Positions 39,143-48,365 are shown, counted from the first letter of the stretch. The stretch is 64,000 nt of DNA from Burkholderiales bacterium (GCA_019634955.1 JAHCAK010000016.1:19306-83305), one strand, 5' to 3'. Notes: a model not told the origin generated them from the sequence alone. Made by a program: numbers and translations.

Positions 39143-40251
39143 GCGAGGTCGCCCGGCTCGAGCGGCGCGAACGGCCGCCCCGCCTCGGCGGCGATGCCGG
39201 CGTGCGTGAGGCGGCCGCGCCAGAGCAGCACCCCGGCGGCGAGCCCCCGGTCCTCGGCGAGGGCGCGGGCGATGCCCTTGCCCGCGAGGGCGCGTGCGTA
39301 GGGGAGGGCGGCGGCGGCGAGCGCCGCGGCCCCCGTTCGCGCCACTGCCGACGGCATGTTGGGCACGCAGTAGTGCACCACGCCCTCGGCGGTGAAGGCG
39401 GGCTCGGCGTGCGTCGTGGGCCGCGAGGTCTCGGCCACGCCGCCCGCGTCGATGGAGATGTCGACGATCACGGCGCCCGGCTTCATGCGGCGCACGAGCG
39501 CGCGCGGCAGGAGCTTCGGCGTGGGCTCGCCCGGGATGAACACGGCGCCCACGACCAGGTCCGCGGCGAGCGCGTGGCGCTCGATCGCCTCCGGGGTGGC
39601 GAGGCCCGCATCCACGGCGGGGCCCAGCCGCGCGGCGACCGCGTCGCGCGTGGCGGCGGAGCGCGTGAGGACCGTGACTTTCGCCCCGAGCGCCGCGGCC
39701 GCCTCGGCCGCGTTCATGCCGGCGTGGCCGCCGCCCAGCACGAGCACCTGCGCCGGCGGCGAGCCGGGAGCGGCGGCGAGGAGCGTCCCGTTGCCGCCGC
39801 CGGGAATCGTGAGGTGGTGCGCGCCCGCCTGGATCGCGAGCCGCCCGGCGATGACGGACATCGGCGCGAGGAGCGGGAAGCCGCCATCCGCGCCGCGGAC
39901 CATCTCGAAGGCGATGGCGGTCACGCCGCGCGCGGCCACTTCCCGCGCGAGCGCGGGCTCGCCCACGAGGTGCTGGAAGGAAAAGAGCGTGGCGCCCGCC
40001 CGCAGCCGCACCCATTCGCCCTCCTGGATCTCCTTCACCTTGACGACGAGTTCCGCGTCCCAGGCCTCGTCGGGCGGGACGATCGCCGCACCCGCCGCGG
40101 CGAAATCCGCGTCGGCGATGCCGATGCCCTCGCCCGCGCCGGCGGCCACGCGCACTTCGTGGCCGTCGGCCGCGAGCGCCGCCGCCCCGGTCGCGTCCAG
40201 CGCGAGGCGCCGCTCGCCGGGCTTCGTTTCGCGGGGGATGCCGATCCGCAT
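39139..40251 (-). CDS. ald: Alanine dehydrogenase
   Basis: NAD-dependent interconversion of alanine with pyruvate and ammonia; 370 residues, the usual family length. N-terminal [26 protein letters not shown], the nucleotide-binding [22 protein letters not shown] (GxGxxG variant) and the catalytic [10 protein letters not shown] and FSFQHLV blocks are present. The AlaDH/PNT fold is shared with transhydrogenase alpha subunits, but the length and lack of a membrane part favour alanine dehydrogenase. It starts a chain of ATGA-coupled genes (rnfB, nth, DUF1841). Confidence 0.9.
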   Translation of the reverse strand: MRIGIPRETKPGERRLALDATGAAALAADGHEVRVAAGAGEGIGIADADFAAAGAAIVPPDEAWDAELVVKVKEIQEGEWVRLRAGATLFSFQHLVGEPALAREVAARGVTAIAFEMVRGADGGFPLLAPMSVIAGRLAIQAGAHHLTIPGGGNGTLLAAAPGSPPAQVLVLGGGHAGMNAAEAAAALGAKVTVLTRSAATRDAVAARLGPAVDAGLATPEAIERHALAADLVVGAVFIPGEPTPKLLPRALVRRMKPGAVIVDISIDAGGVAETSRPTTHAEPAFTAEGVVHYCVPNMPSAVARTGAAALAAAALPYARALAGKGIARALAEDRGLAAGVLLWRGRLTHAGIAAEAGRPFAPLEPGDLA

Positions 40252-40267
40252 TGCGGGAGGCGGCCGC

Positions 40268-41284
40268 TCAGGCCGCCTTCAGCGCGCGCCGCGCCTCGGC
40301 GATGAGGTCGGGCCCGCGGTAGATGAAGCCGGTGTAGAGCTGCACGAGGCTCGCGCCCGCCTCCGCCTTCGCCTTCGCGTCGGCCCCGGTGAGGATGCCG
40401 CCCACGCCGATGAGCGGGACGCGGCCCGCGAGCAGCCGGGAAAGCTTCCGGAGCACTTCCGTGGAGATCGCGAACACGGGCCGCCCGGATAGGCCGCCGG
40501 CCTCGGCCGCGTGGCGGTGCGTCTCCACGCCCTTGCGGCCGATGGTGGTGTTGGTGGCGATGAGGCCGTCGATGCGGTGCTTCACGGCGAGCTCCGCGAT
40601 GGCCGCGAGCTGCTCGTCGTCGAGGTCCGGGGCGATCTTCACCGCGAGCGGCTTCACGGCGCCCGCGCGCGCGGCGAGGGCGTCGCGCCGCGCCATGATC
40701 GCCGCGAGCAGCTCGTCCAGCTTCTCCTTCGACTGCAGGTCGCGCAGGTTCTTCGTGTTGGGCGAGGAGATGTTCACCGCCACGTAGGTGGCGCGGTCGT
40801 ACACGGCGTCGAGGCAGGCGAGGTAGTCGTCGGCCGCGCGCTCCAGCGGCGTGTCGAAGTTCTTGCCGATGTTCACGCCCAGCACGCCGCGGAAGGCGGC
40901 CTTTTCGACGTTGCGCAGCAGCTTCTCCACGCCCACGTTGTTGAAGCCCATGCGGTTGATGATCGCCTCGTGCTCCACCAGCCGAAAGAGGCGCGGCTTC
41001 GGGTTGCCGGGCTGCGGGCGCGGGGTGACGGTGCCCACCTCGAGGTGGCCGAAGCCCAGCGCCGCGAGCGGGTCGAGGTATTCCGCGTTCTTGTCCATGC
41101 CGGCGGCGAGCCCCACCGGGTTGGGGAAGCGGATCCCCATGACGGTGCGCTCCTCGCCGCGGTCGGCGCCGGCGCCGAAAAGCGCCGTGGCCGGGCCGAG
41201 GCCCGCCATCGCCTTCAGGGCGAGTTCGTGCGCGGTTTCGGGGTCGAGCTGGAAGAGGGCGGTGCGGGCGAGGCGGTAGAGCAT
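40268..41284 (-). CDS. pyrD: Dihydroorotate dehydrogenase (quinone), class 2
   Basis: Fourth step of pyrimidine synthesis, oxidising dihydroorotate with quinone. It is 338 residues with the N-terminal membrane-associating helix of class 2 enzymes (MLYRLARTALFQLDPETAHELALKAM). FMN-site segments are FPNPVGLAAGMDKNAEY, NRMGFNNVG, NISSPNTKNLR with the catalytic Ser, and LIGVGGILTGADA. The ATG at 41284 gives the standard N-terminus. It lies 16 bases upstream of ald on the same strand, so may share its transcript. Confidence 0.95.
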   Translation of the reverse strand: MLYRLARTALFQLDPETAHELALKAMAGLGPATALFGAGADRGEERTVMGIRFPNPVGLAAGMDKNAEYLDPLAALGFGHLEVGTVTPRPQPGNPKPRLFRLVEHEAIINRMGFNNVGVEKLLRNVEKAAFRGVLGVNIGKNFDTPLERAADDYLACLDAVYDRATYVAVNISSPNTKNLRDLQSKEKLDELLAAIMARRDALAARAGAVKPLAVKIAPDLDDEQLAAIAELAVKHRIDGLIATNTTIGRKGVETHRHAAEAGGLSGRPVFAISTEVLRKLSRLLAGRVPLIGVGGILTGADAKAKAEAGASLVQLYTGFIYRGPDLIAEARRALKAA

Positions 41285-41312
41285 CGGGGGTCCCGGGAAG
41301 TCCAGGACGCCA

Positions 41313-42035
41313 TTATCGCAGGCGCTTCCACTCCCCGCGGGTGAGCCCCTCGATGGGCCGGAACTCGCTCTTGTAGGCCATCTTGCGGCTCTGGGCGATC
41401 CAGTAGCCGAGGTAGACGTAGGCAAGCCCGCGGCGGCGCGCCTCGGCGACCTGCCACAGGATGTTCCAGGTGCCGAAGCTCGCCCTGGGCACGAGCGGGT
41501 CGAAGAAGGTGTAGACGGAGGAAAGCCCGTCGGCCAGCTCGTCCACGATCGACACCATGCGCAGGCGCCCCGCCTCGCGGAACTCGACGAGGCGCGTGTT
41601 CACGTTGGACTGCAGCAGGAAGTGCGCGTACTGCTCGCGGCTGTCGTGGTCCATGCCGCCGCCGCGGTGGCGCTCGCCCTGGTAGAGGCGGTAGAGGGCG
41701 TAGTGCTCGGCGCTGAACTTGAGCTCGCCGAAGGACGCCTCGAGGGCCTCGTGGCGCTTCCAGGCGCGGCGCTGCGAGCGCGAGGGCTCGAACTGCGCGG
41801 CCACCACGCGCACCGGCACGCAGGCCTGGCAGTGGTCGCACCACGGGCGGTAGGTGAAGGCGCCGGAGCGGCGGAAGCCCGCGGAGACGAGCGAGCCGTA
41901 GGTGTCGGTGTCGATGAGGTAGCTGGGCGTGGCCACCTGCGAGCGAGCGAGCCTGCCCGGCAGGTAGCTGCAGGGGTACGGGGCGGTCGCGTAGAACTGC
42001 AGGTTCGCGATCGGGAGGTCGTTGAGCTTCGTCAT
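41313..42035 (-). CDS. bpt: Aspartate/glutamate leucyltransferase Bpt
   Basis: Transfers leucine from Leu-tRNA to N-terminal Asp/Glu of proteins, marking them for ClpAP degradation. It is 240 residues and has the ATE N-domain with [17 protein letters not shown] and the cysteine cluster [12 protein letters not shown], followed by a C-domain ending [22 protein letters not shown]. It is coupled to aat by an ATGA overlap, so the bacterial N-end rule transferases are made together. Confidence 0.94.
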   Translation of the reverse strand: MTKLNDLPIANLQFYATAPYPCSYLPGRLARSQVATPSYLIDTDTYGSLVSAGFRRSGAFTYRPWCDHCQACVPVRVVAAQFEPSRSQRRAWKRHEALEASFGELKFSAEHYALYRLYQGERHRGGGMDHDSREQYAHFLLQSNVNTRLVEFREAGRLRMVSIVDELADGLSSVYTFFDPLVPRASFGTWNILWQVAEARRRGLAYVYLGYWIAQSRKMAYKSEFRPIEGLTRGEWKRLR

Positions 42036-42733
42036 GCTTCCTCGGTGGCCGGCCAGCGGCTGCCGGTCGGGGGGTATTGTATCGACTCGGCCAGCCGCTG
42101 CGCGAACTCGCGCCGCGGGATCTCCCGGGCCCCCAGCGAGGCGAGGTGGCGCGTGGCCTGCTGGCAGTCGACGAGCCCGACGCCGAGCGCCTCGAGCCGC
42201 GCCACCAGCTTCACGAGCGCCACCTTGGAGGCGTCCGTCTCGCGCGAGAACATCGACTCGCCGAAGAAGACGCGCCCCAGCAGGATCCCGTAGAGCCCGC
42301 CCGCGAGGCGCCCGTCGCGCCACGACTCCACCGAGTGCGCGAAGCCCAGCTCGTGCAGGCGCGTGTAGGCGGCGACCATCTCCGGCACGATCCAGGTGCC
42401 GGCCTGCCCGTCGCGCGGCTCGGCGCACGCGCGCATCACCTCGGCGAACGCGGTGTCGAAGCGCGTCTCGAAGATCCCCTTCGCGACCGCCTTGCGCAGC
42501 GACCGCGAGACCTTGAGCTCGTCGGGGAAGAGGACCATTCGCGGGTGCGGCGACCACCACAGGATGGGCTCGCCCTCGGAGAACCACGGGAAGATGCCCC
42601 TCGAGTAGGCATCCAGCAGGCGCGCCGGCGAGAGGTCGGCGCCCGCGCAGAGCAGGCCGTTGGGCGAGCGCAGCGCCTTCGAGATGGGCGGGAAGGGGTC
42701 GTGCGGACCGAGAAGCGGGATCACCCCGCGCAC
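42032..42733 (-). CDS. aat: Leucyl/phenylalanyl-tRNA--protein transferase Aat
   Basis: Adds Leu or Phe to proteins with N-terminal Arg or Lys, the main bacterial N-end rule tag. It is 233 residues with the diagnostic [37 protein letters not shown]-terminal [29 protein letters not shown] follows. The start is a GTG at 42733; a second GTG at 42724 is equally possible. Its 3' end overlaps bpt. Confidence 0.94.
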   Translation of the reverse strand: MRGVIPLLGPHDPFPPISKALRSPNGLLCAGADLSPARLLDAYSRGIFPWFSEGEPILWWSPHPRMVLFPDELKVSRSLRKAVAKGIFETRFDTAFAEVMRACAEPRDGQAGTWIVPEMVAAYTRLHELGFAHSVESWRDGRLAGGLYGILLGRVFFGESMFSRETDASKVALVKLVARLEALGVGLVDCQQATRHLASLGAREIPRREFAQRLAESIQYPPTGSRWPATEEA

Positions 42734-42750
42734 TTTAGCAGGAGGCGACT

Positions 42751-42756
42751 TACACT
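42751..42756 (+). promoter_or_regulatory. -10 box before the aminotransferase (leaderless?)
   Basis: TACACT followed by six bases and then ATG, so a transcript would begin at about the start codon. No Shine-Dalgarno is near the ATG. Confidence 0.4.
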
Positions 42757-42762
42757 TCGCCC

Positions 42763-43932
42763 ATGCAGACCGCGCCGGGCGTCGCGCCCGCTTCCCGCCT
42801 CCCCGCCTCCGGGACCACGATCTTCAGCGTCATGTCCGCGCTCGCGCGGGAGCACGGCGCGGTGAACCTCGGGCAGGGCTTCCCCGACTACCCGATCGAC
42901 CCGGCGCTCATCGACCTGGTGACCGCCGCCATGAAGGCGGGGCACAACCAGTACCCGCTCATGCCCGGGGTGATGGCGCTTCGCGAGGCCATCGCCGCCA
43001 AGGTGGAGCGCCTGTACGGGCGCGCCTACGACCCGGAATCCGAGGTCACCGTGACCTCCGGCGCCACGCAGGCGATCTTCACGGCGATCCAGGCCCTGGT
43101 CGGCCCGGGCGACGAGGCGATCGTCTTCGAGCCGGCCTACGACAGCTACGTGCCGGCGATCCGGCTGGCGGGCGCGACCCCGGTGACGGTGCCGCTCGCA
43201 TTCCCCGGCTACCGCGTCGACTGGGCGGCGGTGCGGCGCGCCGTCACGCCGCGCACGCGCCTCATCCTCGTGAACACGCCCAACAACCCGGGCACGAGCG
43301 TGCTCTCGGCTGGGGACTGCGCCGAGCTCGAGGCGGTGACGCGCGCAACGCCCATCGTGGTCGTGTCCGACGAAGTCTACGAGCACATGGTTTTCGACGG
43401 CAGGCGCCACGAAAGCCTCGCGCGGCGCCCGGAGCTCGCCTCGCGCAGCGTGGTCATCGGCTCCTTCGGCAAGACCTTCCACGCCACCGGCTGGAAGGTG
43501 GGCTGCGCGCTCGCGCCCCGCGCGATCACCGAGGAGATCCGCCGCGTGCACCAGTTCACCGTGTTCGCGGTCTCCTCGCCCATGCAGCACGCGCTGGCCG
43601 CGTTCCTCGCCGAGCCCTCGCGCTACGAGGGGCTGCCGGCGTTCTTCCAGAAGAAGCGCGACCTGCTGCGCGAGGCGCTCGCCGGCACGCCGCTGGAGCT
43701 GCTGCCCTGCGAGGGCGCGTATTTCCAGCTGGCGCGCTACTCGCGCGTGAGCGACGAGCCGGCGGCGGCCTTCGCCGAGCGGCTCGTGCGCGAGGTCGGC
43801 GTGGCCACGATCCCGCTCTCGGCCTTCCACCAGGACGGGACCGACCACCGCGTGATCCGCTTCTGCTTCGCGAAGAAGGAGGAGACGCTCCTCGCGGCCG
43901 CGGAACGGCTGCGCCGGCTCGCGGCGGGGTGA
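42763..43932 (+). CDS. Class I/II PLP-dependent aminotransferase (methionine aminotransferase-like)
   Basis: A 389-residue fold-type I aminotransferase. The N-terminal GQGFPDYPIDPALID, the NTPNNPGTSV and SDEVYEHMVFDG segments, and the Schiff-base lysine in SFGKTFHATGWKVG are typical of the YbdL/kynurenine aminotransferase clade, which acts on methionine and aromatic amino acids. Substrate is inferred from that clade only. Its stop is four bases from the convergent rhodanese gene. Confidence 0.9.
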   Translation: MQTAPGVAPASRLPASGTTIFSVMSALAREHGAVNLGQGFPDYPIDPALIDLVTAAMKAGHNQYPLMPGVMALREAIAAKVERLYGRAYDPESEVTVTSGATQAIFTAIQALVGPGDEAIVFEPAYDSYVPAIRLAGATPVTVPLAFPGYRVDWAAVRRAVTPRTRLILVNTPNNPGTSVLSAGDCAELEAVTRATPIVVVSDEVYEHMVFDGRRHESLARRPELASRSVVIGSFGKTFHATGWKVGCALAPRAITEEIRRVHQFTVFAVSSPMQHALAAFLAEPSRYEGLPAFFQKKRDLLREALAGTPLELLPCEGAYFQLARYSRVSDEPAAAFAERLVREVGVATIPLSAFHQDGTDHRVIRFCFAKKEETLLAAAERLRRLAAG

Positions 43933-43936
43933 TCCG

Positions 43937-44383
43937 CTAGCCCTGCGCCCAGGGCAGGCCGGCGCGGCGCCAGCCGCCGAGGTTGCCGCGGCGGCCCTCC
44001 TCGTCGAGGTCCCCCTCGAAGCCCTCCAGCACGTTGAAGACGCGCGTGAAGCCGGCGCGCGCCGCGGCGATGGCCGCCTCGCGCGAACGCACGCCGCTGC
44101 GGCACAGGAGCAGCAGCGGCTCGTCCTTCGCGAAGCGTGCCGCGAGCTTCTCCGCGAACCGCGGGTCGGGGTCGCGCGCGCCGTAAGCCCGCCACTCGAG
44201 GAGCGGCGCGCCCTCGACGTGGCCGACGAACTCCCACTCGGGGCGCGTGCGCACGTCGACGATCGTCGCGAGGCCTTCCTCGAAGAGCTGGTGCGCCTCG
44301 GCGGGCGTCACCTGCCCGGCGAACTCGAGGTTCGCGGCGCGGGCCCGGGCGGTGGCGAGGTCGAGGAGGTCTTTCCTATCCAT
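43937..44383 (-). CDS. Rhodanese-like sulfurtransferase
   Basis: A single-domain rhodanese of 148 residues with the active-site loop LLLCRSGVRS and catalytic Cys94, and the conserved VDVRTRPEW...GHVEGA stretch. It is the last member of the cysI-DUF934-rhodanese run, its start overlapping the DUF934 end by eight bases. A role in handling sulfane sulfur during sulfite reduction is inferred from this context. Confidence 0.9.
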   Translation of the reverse strand: MDRKDLLDLATARARAANLEFAGQVTPAEAHQLFEEGLATIVDVRTRPEWEFVGHVEGAPLLEWRAYGARDPDPRFAEKLAARFAKDEPLLLLCRSGVRSREAAIAAARAGFTRVFNVLEGFEGDLDEEGRRGNLGGWRRAGLPWAQG

Positions 44384-44906
44384 GGCGGGGGTCTCCGGGA
44401 AGGGGGCTGCGAAAGCGCGGCGGCCGGCCGTCGGCCGCCGCCTGGTAGGCGACGGAAAAATCGCGCAGCGAGGGCAGCGCCGCGTGCGGATCGGCGCCGT
44501 CGCGAAGCTGGAAGGCGTCGAAGCCGCTGCGCTGCAGGTAGAAGAGCTGGTCGCGCGTCACGTCCCCCACGGCGCGAAGCTCGCCCCTGTAGCCGTGCCG
44601 GCGGCGCAGGAGGTACGCCGTGGAGTAGCCGCGGCCGTCCGCGAACCTCGGGAAGTGCACGGCGACCAGGGCGAGGCGCGGCAGGTCTGCGGCGATCGCG
44701 GCCGGGTCGTCGCCCGGCTCGAGGCGCACGCCCACGGGCGTCGCGCGGGCGAGCAGCTCCTCGCGGCGCGCCTTCCAGACGGCGAGCGACACCGCGAGCG
44801 GCCCCTCGGGGAGCGCGACCGCCTCGGGCCGCTCGCCGGGGCGCGGCACCAGCACCTGCCAGATGTCCCCGATCACGCGCCCGTGGCGGATCACGTGCCT
44901 AGGCAT
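44376..44906 (-). CDS. DUF934 family protein, sulfite-reduction associated
   Basis: A 176-residue DUF934 protein (LDPGDDPAAIAADLPRLALVAVHFPRFADGRGYSTAYLLR-like core). The FPRFADGRGYS motif is the family hallmark. DUF934 genes are regularly found next to cysI in beta- and alphaproteobacteria, and the protein is thought to serve as an electron-transfer partner or assembly factor of assimilatory sulfite reductase. Start and stop overlap cysI and the rhodanese gene by eight bases each, implying a single coupled operon. Confidence 0.88.
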   Translation of the reverse strand: MPRHVIRHGRVIGDIWQVLVPRPGERPEAVALPEGPLAVSLAVWKARREELLARATPVGVRLEPGDDPAAIAADLPRLALVAVHFPRFADGRGYSTAYLLRRRHGYRGELRAVGDVTRDQLFYLQRSGFDAFQLRDGADPHAALPSLRDFSVAYQAAADGRPPRFRSPLPGDPRHG

Positions 44907-46572
44907 GGGCCACCTCCCGCCGCTCGCCGTAGACCCGCGCCTTGAAGGGCGCGAGGCCGACGCGGTGCGCGGTGTCGACGAAGCGCTCGTCCTCGTGGCG
45001 AAGGTCGAGGTAGGTTTCGACGAGGCGCGAGATCACGCCGGGCATGTCGGCGGCGGCGAAGGACGGCCCGATCACCTCGCCGAGCGTCGCGTCCAGACCC
45101 TGCTCGCCGCCGATCGAGACCTGGTACCACTCGGCGCCGTTCTTGTCGACGCCGAGGATCCCGATGTGGCCCACGTGGTGGTGGCCGCAGGAGTTCATGC
45201 AGCCGGAGATGTTGAGGTCCAGCTCGCCGATGTCGTGCAGGTAGTCGAGGTCCTCGAATCGCCGCTGGATGGCCTCGGCCACGGGAATCGACTTGGCGTT
45301 CGCCAGCGCGCAGAAATCGCCGCCGGGGCAGCAGACGACGTTGGTGAGCAGGCCCACGTTCGGCGTGGCGAGGCCGGCTGCGCGGGCCCGCTGCCACAGC
45401 GCGTGCAGGTCCCGCCCGCGCACGTCGGCGAGGATGAGGTTCTGCTCGTGCGAGACGCGCAGCTCGCCGAAGCTGAAGCGCTCGGCCAGGCCGGCGACGA
45501 GCTCCATCTGCTCCGCCGTGAGGTCGCCCGGGGGCACGCCGGTCTTCTTGAGCGAGAGCGTCACGGCGCGGTAGCCGGGCTGGCGGTGGGGGTGCACGTT
45601 GCGCCCGACCCAGCGCGCGAAGGCGCGGTCGGCGGCGAGGTGGCAGGCGAGCGCCCGGTCGTCGTCGCCGGGCGGCTCGTAGGCGGGCGGCGCGAAGTGC
45701 GCCGAGACGCGCGCGAGCTCCTCGTCCGTCAGCGTCGACTCGCCGCCGCGCAGGGGCGCCCACTCGGCCTCGACCTGGTCGCGGAAGGCCTCGGGGCCCA
45801 ATGCCTTCACCAGGATCTTGATGCGCGCCTTGTAGGCGTTGTCGCGGCGGCCGTGGCGGTTGTAGACGCGCAGGATCGCCTCGAGGTAGGTGAGGAGGTC
45901 GCGCCACGGCAGGAACTCGCGGATCACGGCGCCCACCACGGGCGTGCGCCCGAGGCCGCCGCCCACGATCACGCGAAGGCCCAGCTCGCCCGCGCCGTTG
46001 CGCCGGGCGTGCAGGCCGATGTCGTGCACGAGGGTCGCGGCGCGGTCGGCCTCGGCGCCCGAGAGCGCGATCTTGAACTTTCGCGGCAGGTAGGCGAACT
46101 CGGGGTGGAAGGTCGACCACTGGCGCACGATCTCGGCGAGCGCGCGGGGGTCCACGTGCTCGTCGGGCGCGATGCCCGCGAAGTGGTCGGTGGTCACGTT
46201 GCGGATGCAGTTGCCGCTCGTCTGGATGGCGTGCATCCCGGCTTCCGCGAGCTCGGCGAGGATCTCGGGGGCCTGCTCGAGGCGGGGCCAATTGAGCTGC
46301 AGGTTCTGCCGCGTCGTGAAGTGGCCGTAGCCGCGGTCGTAGACGCGGGCGATGCGCGCGAGCTTCCGCAGTTGCGCCGAGGAGAGCTGCCCGTAGGGGA
46401 TGGCCACGCGCAGCATGGGCGAGTGGCGCTGCACGTACAGGCCGTTCTGCAGGCGCAGGGGCCGGAAGTCGTCCTCGGAGAGCTCGCCCGCGAGGTGGCG
46501 GCGGGTCTGGTCGCGGAACTGGGCGACCCGTTCGGCGACGAGCGTGGCGTCGATGGCGTCGTAGCGGTACAT
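44899..46572 (-). CDS. cysI: Nitrite/sulfite reductase (CysI type)
   Basis: Siroheme and [4Fe-4S] enzyme of 557 residues that reduces sulfite to sulfide. It contains duplicated ferredoxin-like half-domains and the four cluster/siroheme cysteines in CPGGDFC and SGCMNSC. The start at ATG 46572 (MYRYDAIDATLVAERV) is preferred; an ATG nine bases upstream is possible. It is divergent from a CysB-like regulator over an AT-rich 83-base gap. No separate CysJ flavoprotein is adjacent, and the DUF934 partner probably replaces it. Confidence 0.93.
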   Translation of the reverse strand: MYRYDAIDATLVAERVAQFRDQTRRHLAGELSEDDFRPLRLQNGLYVQRHSPMLRVAIPYGQLSSAQLRKLARIARVYDRGYGHFTTRQNLQLNWPRLEQAPEILAELAEAGMHAIQTSGNCIRNVTTDHFAGIAPDEHVDPRALAEIVRQWSTFHPEFAYLPRKFKIALSGAEADRAATLVHDIGLHARRNGAGELGLRVIVGGGLGRTPVVGAVIREFLPWRDLLTYLEAILRVYNRHGRRDNAYKARIKILVKALGPEAFRDQVEAEWAPLRGGESTLTDEELARVSAHFAPPAYEPPGDDDRALACHLAADRAFARWVGRNVHPHRQPGYRAVTLSLKKTGVPPGDLTAEQMELVAGLAERFSFGELRVSHEQNLILADVRGRDLHALWQRARAAGLATPNVGLLTNVVCCPGGDFCALANAKSIPVAEAIQRRFEDLDYLHDIGELDLNISGCMNSCGHHHVGHIGILGVDKNGAEWYQVSIGGEQGLDATLGEVIGPSFAAADMPGVISRLVETYLDLRHEDERFVDTAHRVGLAPFKARVYGERREVAHA

Positions 46573-46655
46573 GCCGCGCATCCTAGCGGCGCCGCATATG
46601 CCTGAAAAATACTTGTTGATGATATGCTGATAACAAAATCGCATATGAGGCCGGC
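46573..46655. promoter_or_regulatory. Divergent cysI-cysB promoter/operator region
   Basis: The most AT-rich stretch in the neighbourhood. GCATATG flanks occur on both sides (46594-46600, 46641-46647). A TTGTT (46613-46617) and AACAA (46632-46636) dyad with a 14-base spacer resembles a LysR-type box (T-N11-A). It is the obvious binding site for the adjacent regulator and contains the promoters of both genes. Confidence 0.65.
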
Positions 46656-47597
46656 ATGAACCTGCAGCAGCTGCGCTACGCCGCCGAGGTCGCCCGGCGC
46701 GGGCTCAACGTCTCCGCGGCGGCGGCCGCGCTGCACACCTCGCAGCCGGGCGTGTCGCGGCAGATCCGCGAGCTGGAGGCCGAGCTGGGCGTGGACCTCT
46801 TCGTGCGCCAGGGCCGGCGGCTCACGGCGGTCACGGAGGCGGGGCGCGAGATCCTCGCGGTCGCGGGCCGCGTGCTGGCGGAGCTGGAGAACCTGAAGCG
46901 CGTGGGGGCGGAATTCTCGGGCGGCGACCGGGGCTCGCTCGCCGTGGCCGTCACGCACACGCAGGCGCGCTACGCGCTGCCGCCCGTGGTGACGGCCTTC
47001 AAGAAGCGCTACGGGCAGGTGCGCCTCACGGTCCTGCAGGGCAACCCGCACCAGCTCGCGCGCTGGCTTCTGGAAGGCGAGGCGGACGTGGCCATCGCCA
47101 CCGAGGCGCTGGACCGGTACGAGGCGCTCGTCACCGTGCCGGGGTACCAGTGGCACCACGGCGTGGTGGTGCCCGCGCGCCACCCGCTCGCGCGCGCGGA
47201 GCCGCTCACGCTGGAGGCGATCGCGGCCCACCCGCTCGTCACCTACGACCCCACGTTCGCGGGGCGCTCGGCCATCGACGCGGCCTTCGCGCGGCGCGGG
47301 CTGCAGCCCGACATCGTCCTCACGGCGCTCGATTCCGACGTGATCAAGTCCTACGTCGCGCTGGGTCTCGGCGCGGGGATCATCTCGTCGGTGGCGTTCG
47401 ACCCGGCCAAGGACCGCGGGCTGCGGCTCCTGGCCGCCAGCCACCTCTTCCCGGTGCAGACCACGCGCCTCGCCTTCCGCAAGGGGGCGTGGCTGCGCGG
47501 CTATGCGATCGAGTTCATCCGGCTCTTCGTGCCGCGCCTGTCCGCGCAGGCGCTGCGCCGGCTCGCCTCGGGCGAGGGCGAGGACTTCGCGATCTAG
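46656..47597 (+). CDS. cysB: LysR-family regulator CysB
   Basis: A 313-residue LysR-type activator. The N-terminal helix-turn-helix (MNLQQLRYAAEVARRGLNVSAAAAALHTSQPGVSRQIRELE) and the inducer-binding domain (about 95-300) match the CysB/Cbl group, including the TTHTQARY-like VTHTQARYALPP signature for sulfate/thiosulfate or acetylserine sensing. It is divergent from cysI, and it probably activates the sulfite-reduction operon. No cys biosynthetic genes other than cysI lie nearby. Confidence 0.92.
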   Translation: MNLQQLRYAAEVARRGLNVSAAAAALHTSQPGVSRQIRELEAELGVDLFVRQGRRLTAVTEAGREILAVAGRVLAELENLKRVGAEFSGGDRGSLAVAVTHTQARYALPPVVTAFKKRYGQVRLTVLQGNPHQLARWLLEGEADVAIATEALDRYEALVTVPGYQWHHGVVVPARHPLARAEPLTLEAIAAHPLVTYDPTFAGRSAIDAAFARRGLQPDIVLTALDSDVIKSYVALGLGAGIISSVAFDPAKDRGLRLLAASHLFPVQTTRLAFRKGAWLRGYAIEFIRLFVPRLSAQALRRLASGEGEDFAI

Positions 47598-47604
47598 GCG
47601 CGGG

Positions 47605-48306
47605 CTAGCACTGCGCCCACTGGGCGCTGTAGGTGGAGAGCTCGCGCACGACGGCGCGCTCTTCGACGGCCGCCTTGGCGCGGTCGCCCAGCTCGAGCTG
47701 CAGCCGGAAGCCGAACTTCCGGAAGAAGGCGTCGAACATCTCGCCGCCGAAGGTGCCCACGGCGGCGAGCCCGTCGGTCGCCGCGTCGTGCTCGAGCAGG
47801 ATGGTCGCGAGCGGCTGCGGCGCGGGGCCGGCCACCACGCGCGCGCCCGCCGCCGGGTCGTAGACGCTGCGGTCCGAGCAGCAGGTGATGACCTTGCCGT
47901 TGCCCGCCACGGGGCTCGGCGCGTCTCGGTAGCCGATGAAGCTCACCTGCCGCGTGGGATAGGTGAGCTTGTGGGCGCAGATGGCCGAGTAGGCCACCAC
48001 CGCGCGGCCCGGGCCCACGCCGCCTTCCCACCGGTAGGTGCCGCCGCCCTCGGTCCTCAGGTCGACGCCGCCGGCCGCGGGCCCGGCCAGCCGCAGGAGG
48101 AAGCACGGCGTCGAGGCGAACGGGTAGTCGAACACGTAATTCACGCCCACCTTCAGCGACTCGGCCTTGAAGGGCTCGCCGCGCGCATCCACGAGGCGGG
48201 CGCGCTTGTACAGGCGGGCCTTGAGGGTGGCGGCGTCGGCGGGGGCGGGGAGGGTCGCGCCGGCCGAGGCGGCGGCGCACAGCTTCACGAAGTCGCGGCG
48301 TTCCAT
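47605..48306 (-). CDS. Tat-exported Rieske-like protein with altered ligand motif
   Basis: A 233-residue protein. The N-terminal MERRDFVKLCAAASAG resembles a short Tat signal. Residues 100-155 look like a Rieske [2Fe-2S] fold: the first ligand pair CAH is at 110-112, but the second motif reads CCSDRS (142-147) with no histidine. Family relatives have Cys-x2-His here, so either Asp145 or Arg146 takes the position. The disulfide cysteine of bc1-type Rieske proteins is also missing. It is near cysB but convergent, so a sulfur role is unproved. Confidence 0.65.
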   Translation of the reverse strand: MERRDFVKLCAAASAGATLPAPADAATLKARLYKRARLVDARGEPFKAESLKVGVNYVFDYPFASTPCFLLRLAGPAAGGVDLRTEGGGTYRWEGGVGPGRAVVAYSAICAHKLTYPTRQVSFIGYRDAPSPVAGNGKVITCCSDRSVYDPAAGARVVAGPAPQPLATILLEHDAATDGLAAVGTFGGEMFDAFFRKFGFRLQLELGDRAKAAVEERAVVRELSTYSAQWAQC

Positions 48307-48313
48307 GCCGCCA

Positions 48314-48319
48314 AAGATA
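48314..48319 (-). promoter_or_regulatory. -10 box before the Rieske-like gene (leaderless?)
   Basis: TATCTT on the minus strand, followed by seven bases and the ATG at 48306, giving an mRNA that begins at or next to the start codon. No ribosome site is present. Confidence 0.4.
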
Positions 48320-48365
48320 GCAGAGGCGCGCCGCGGCGCCACGCCGCCGAAAGTCCCATCGCCCA

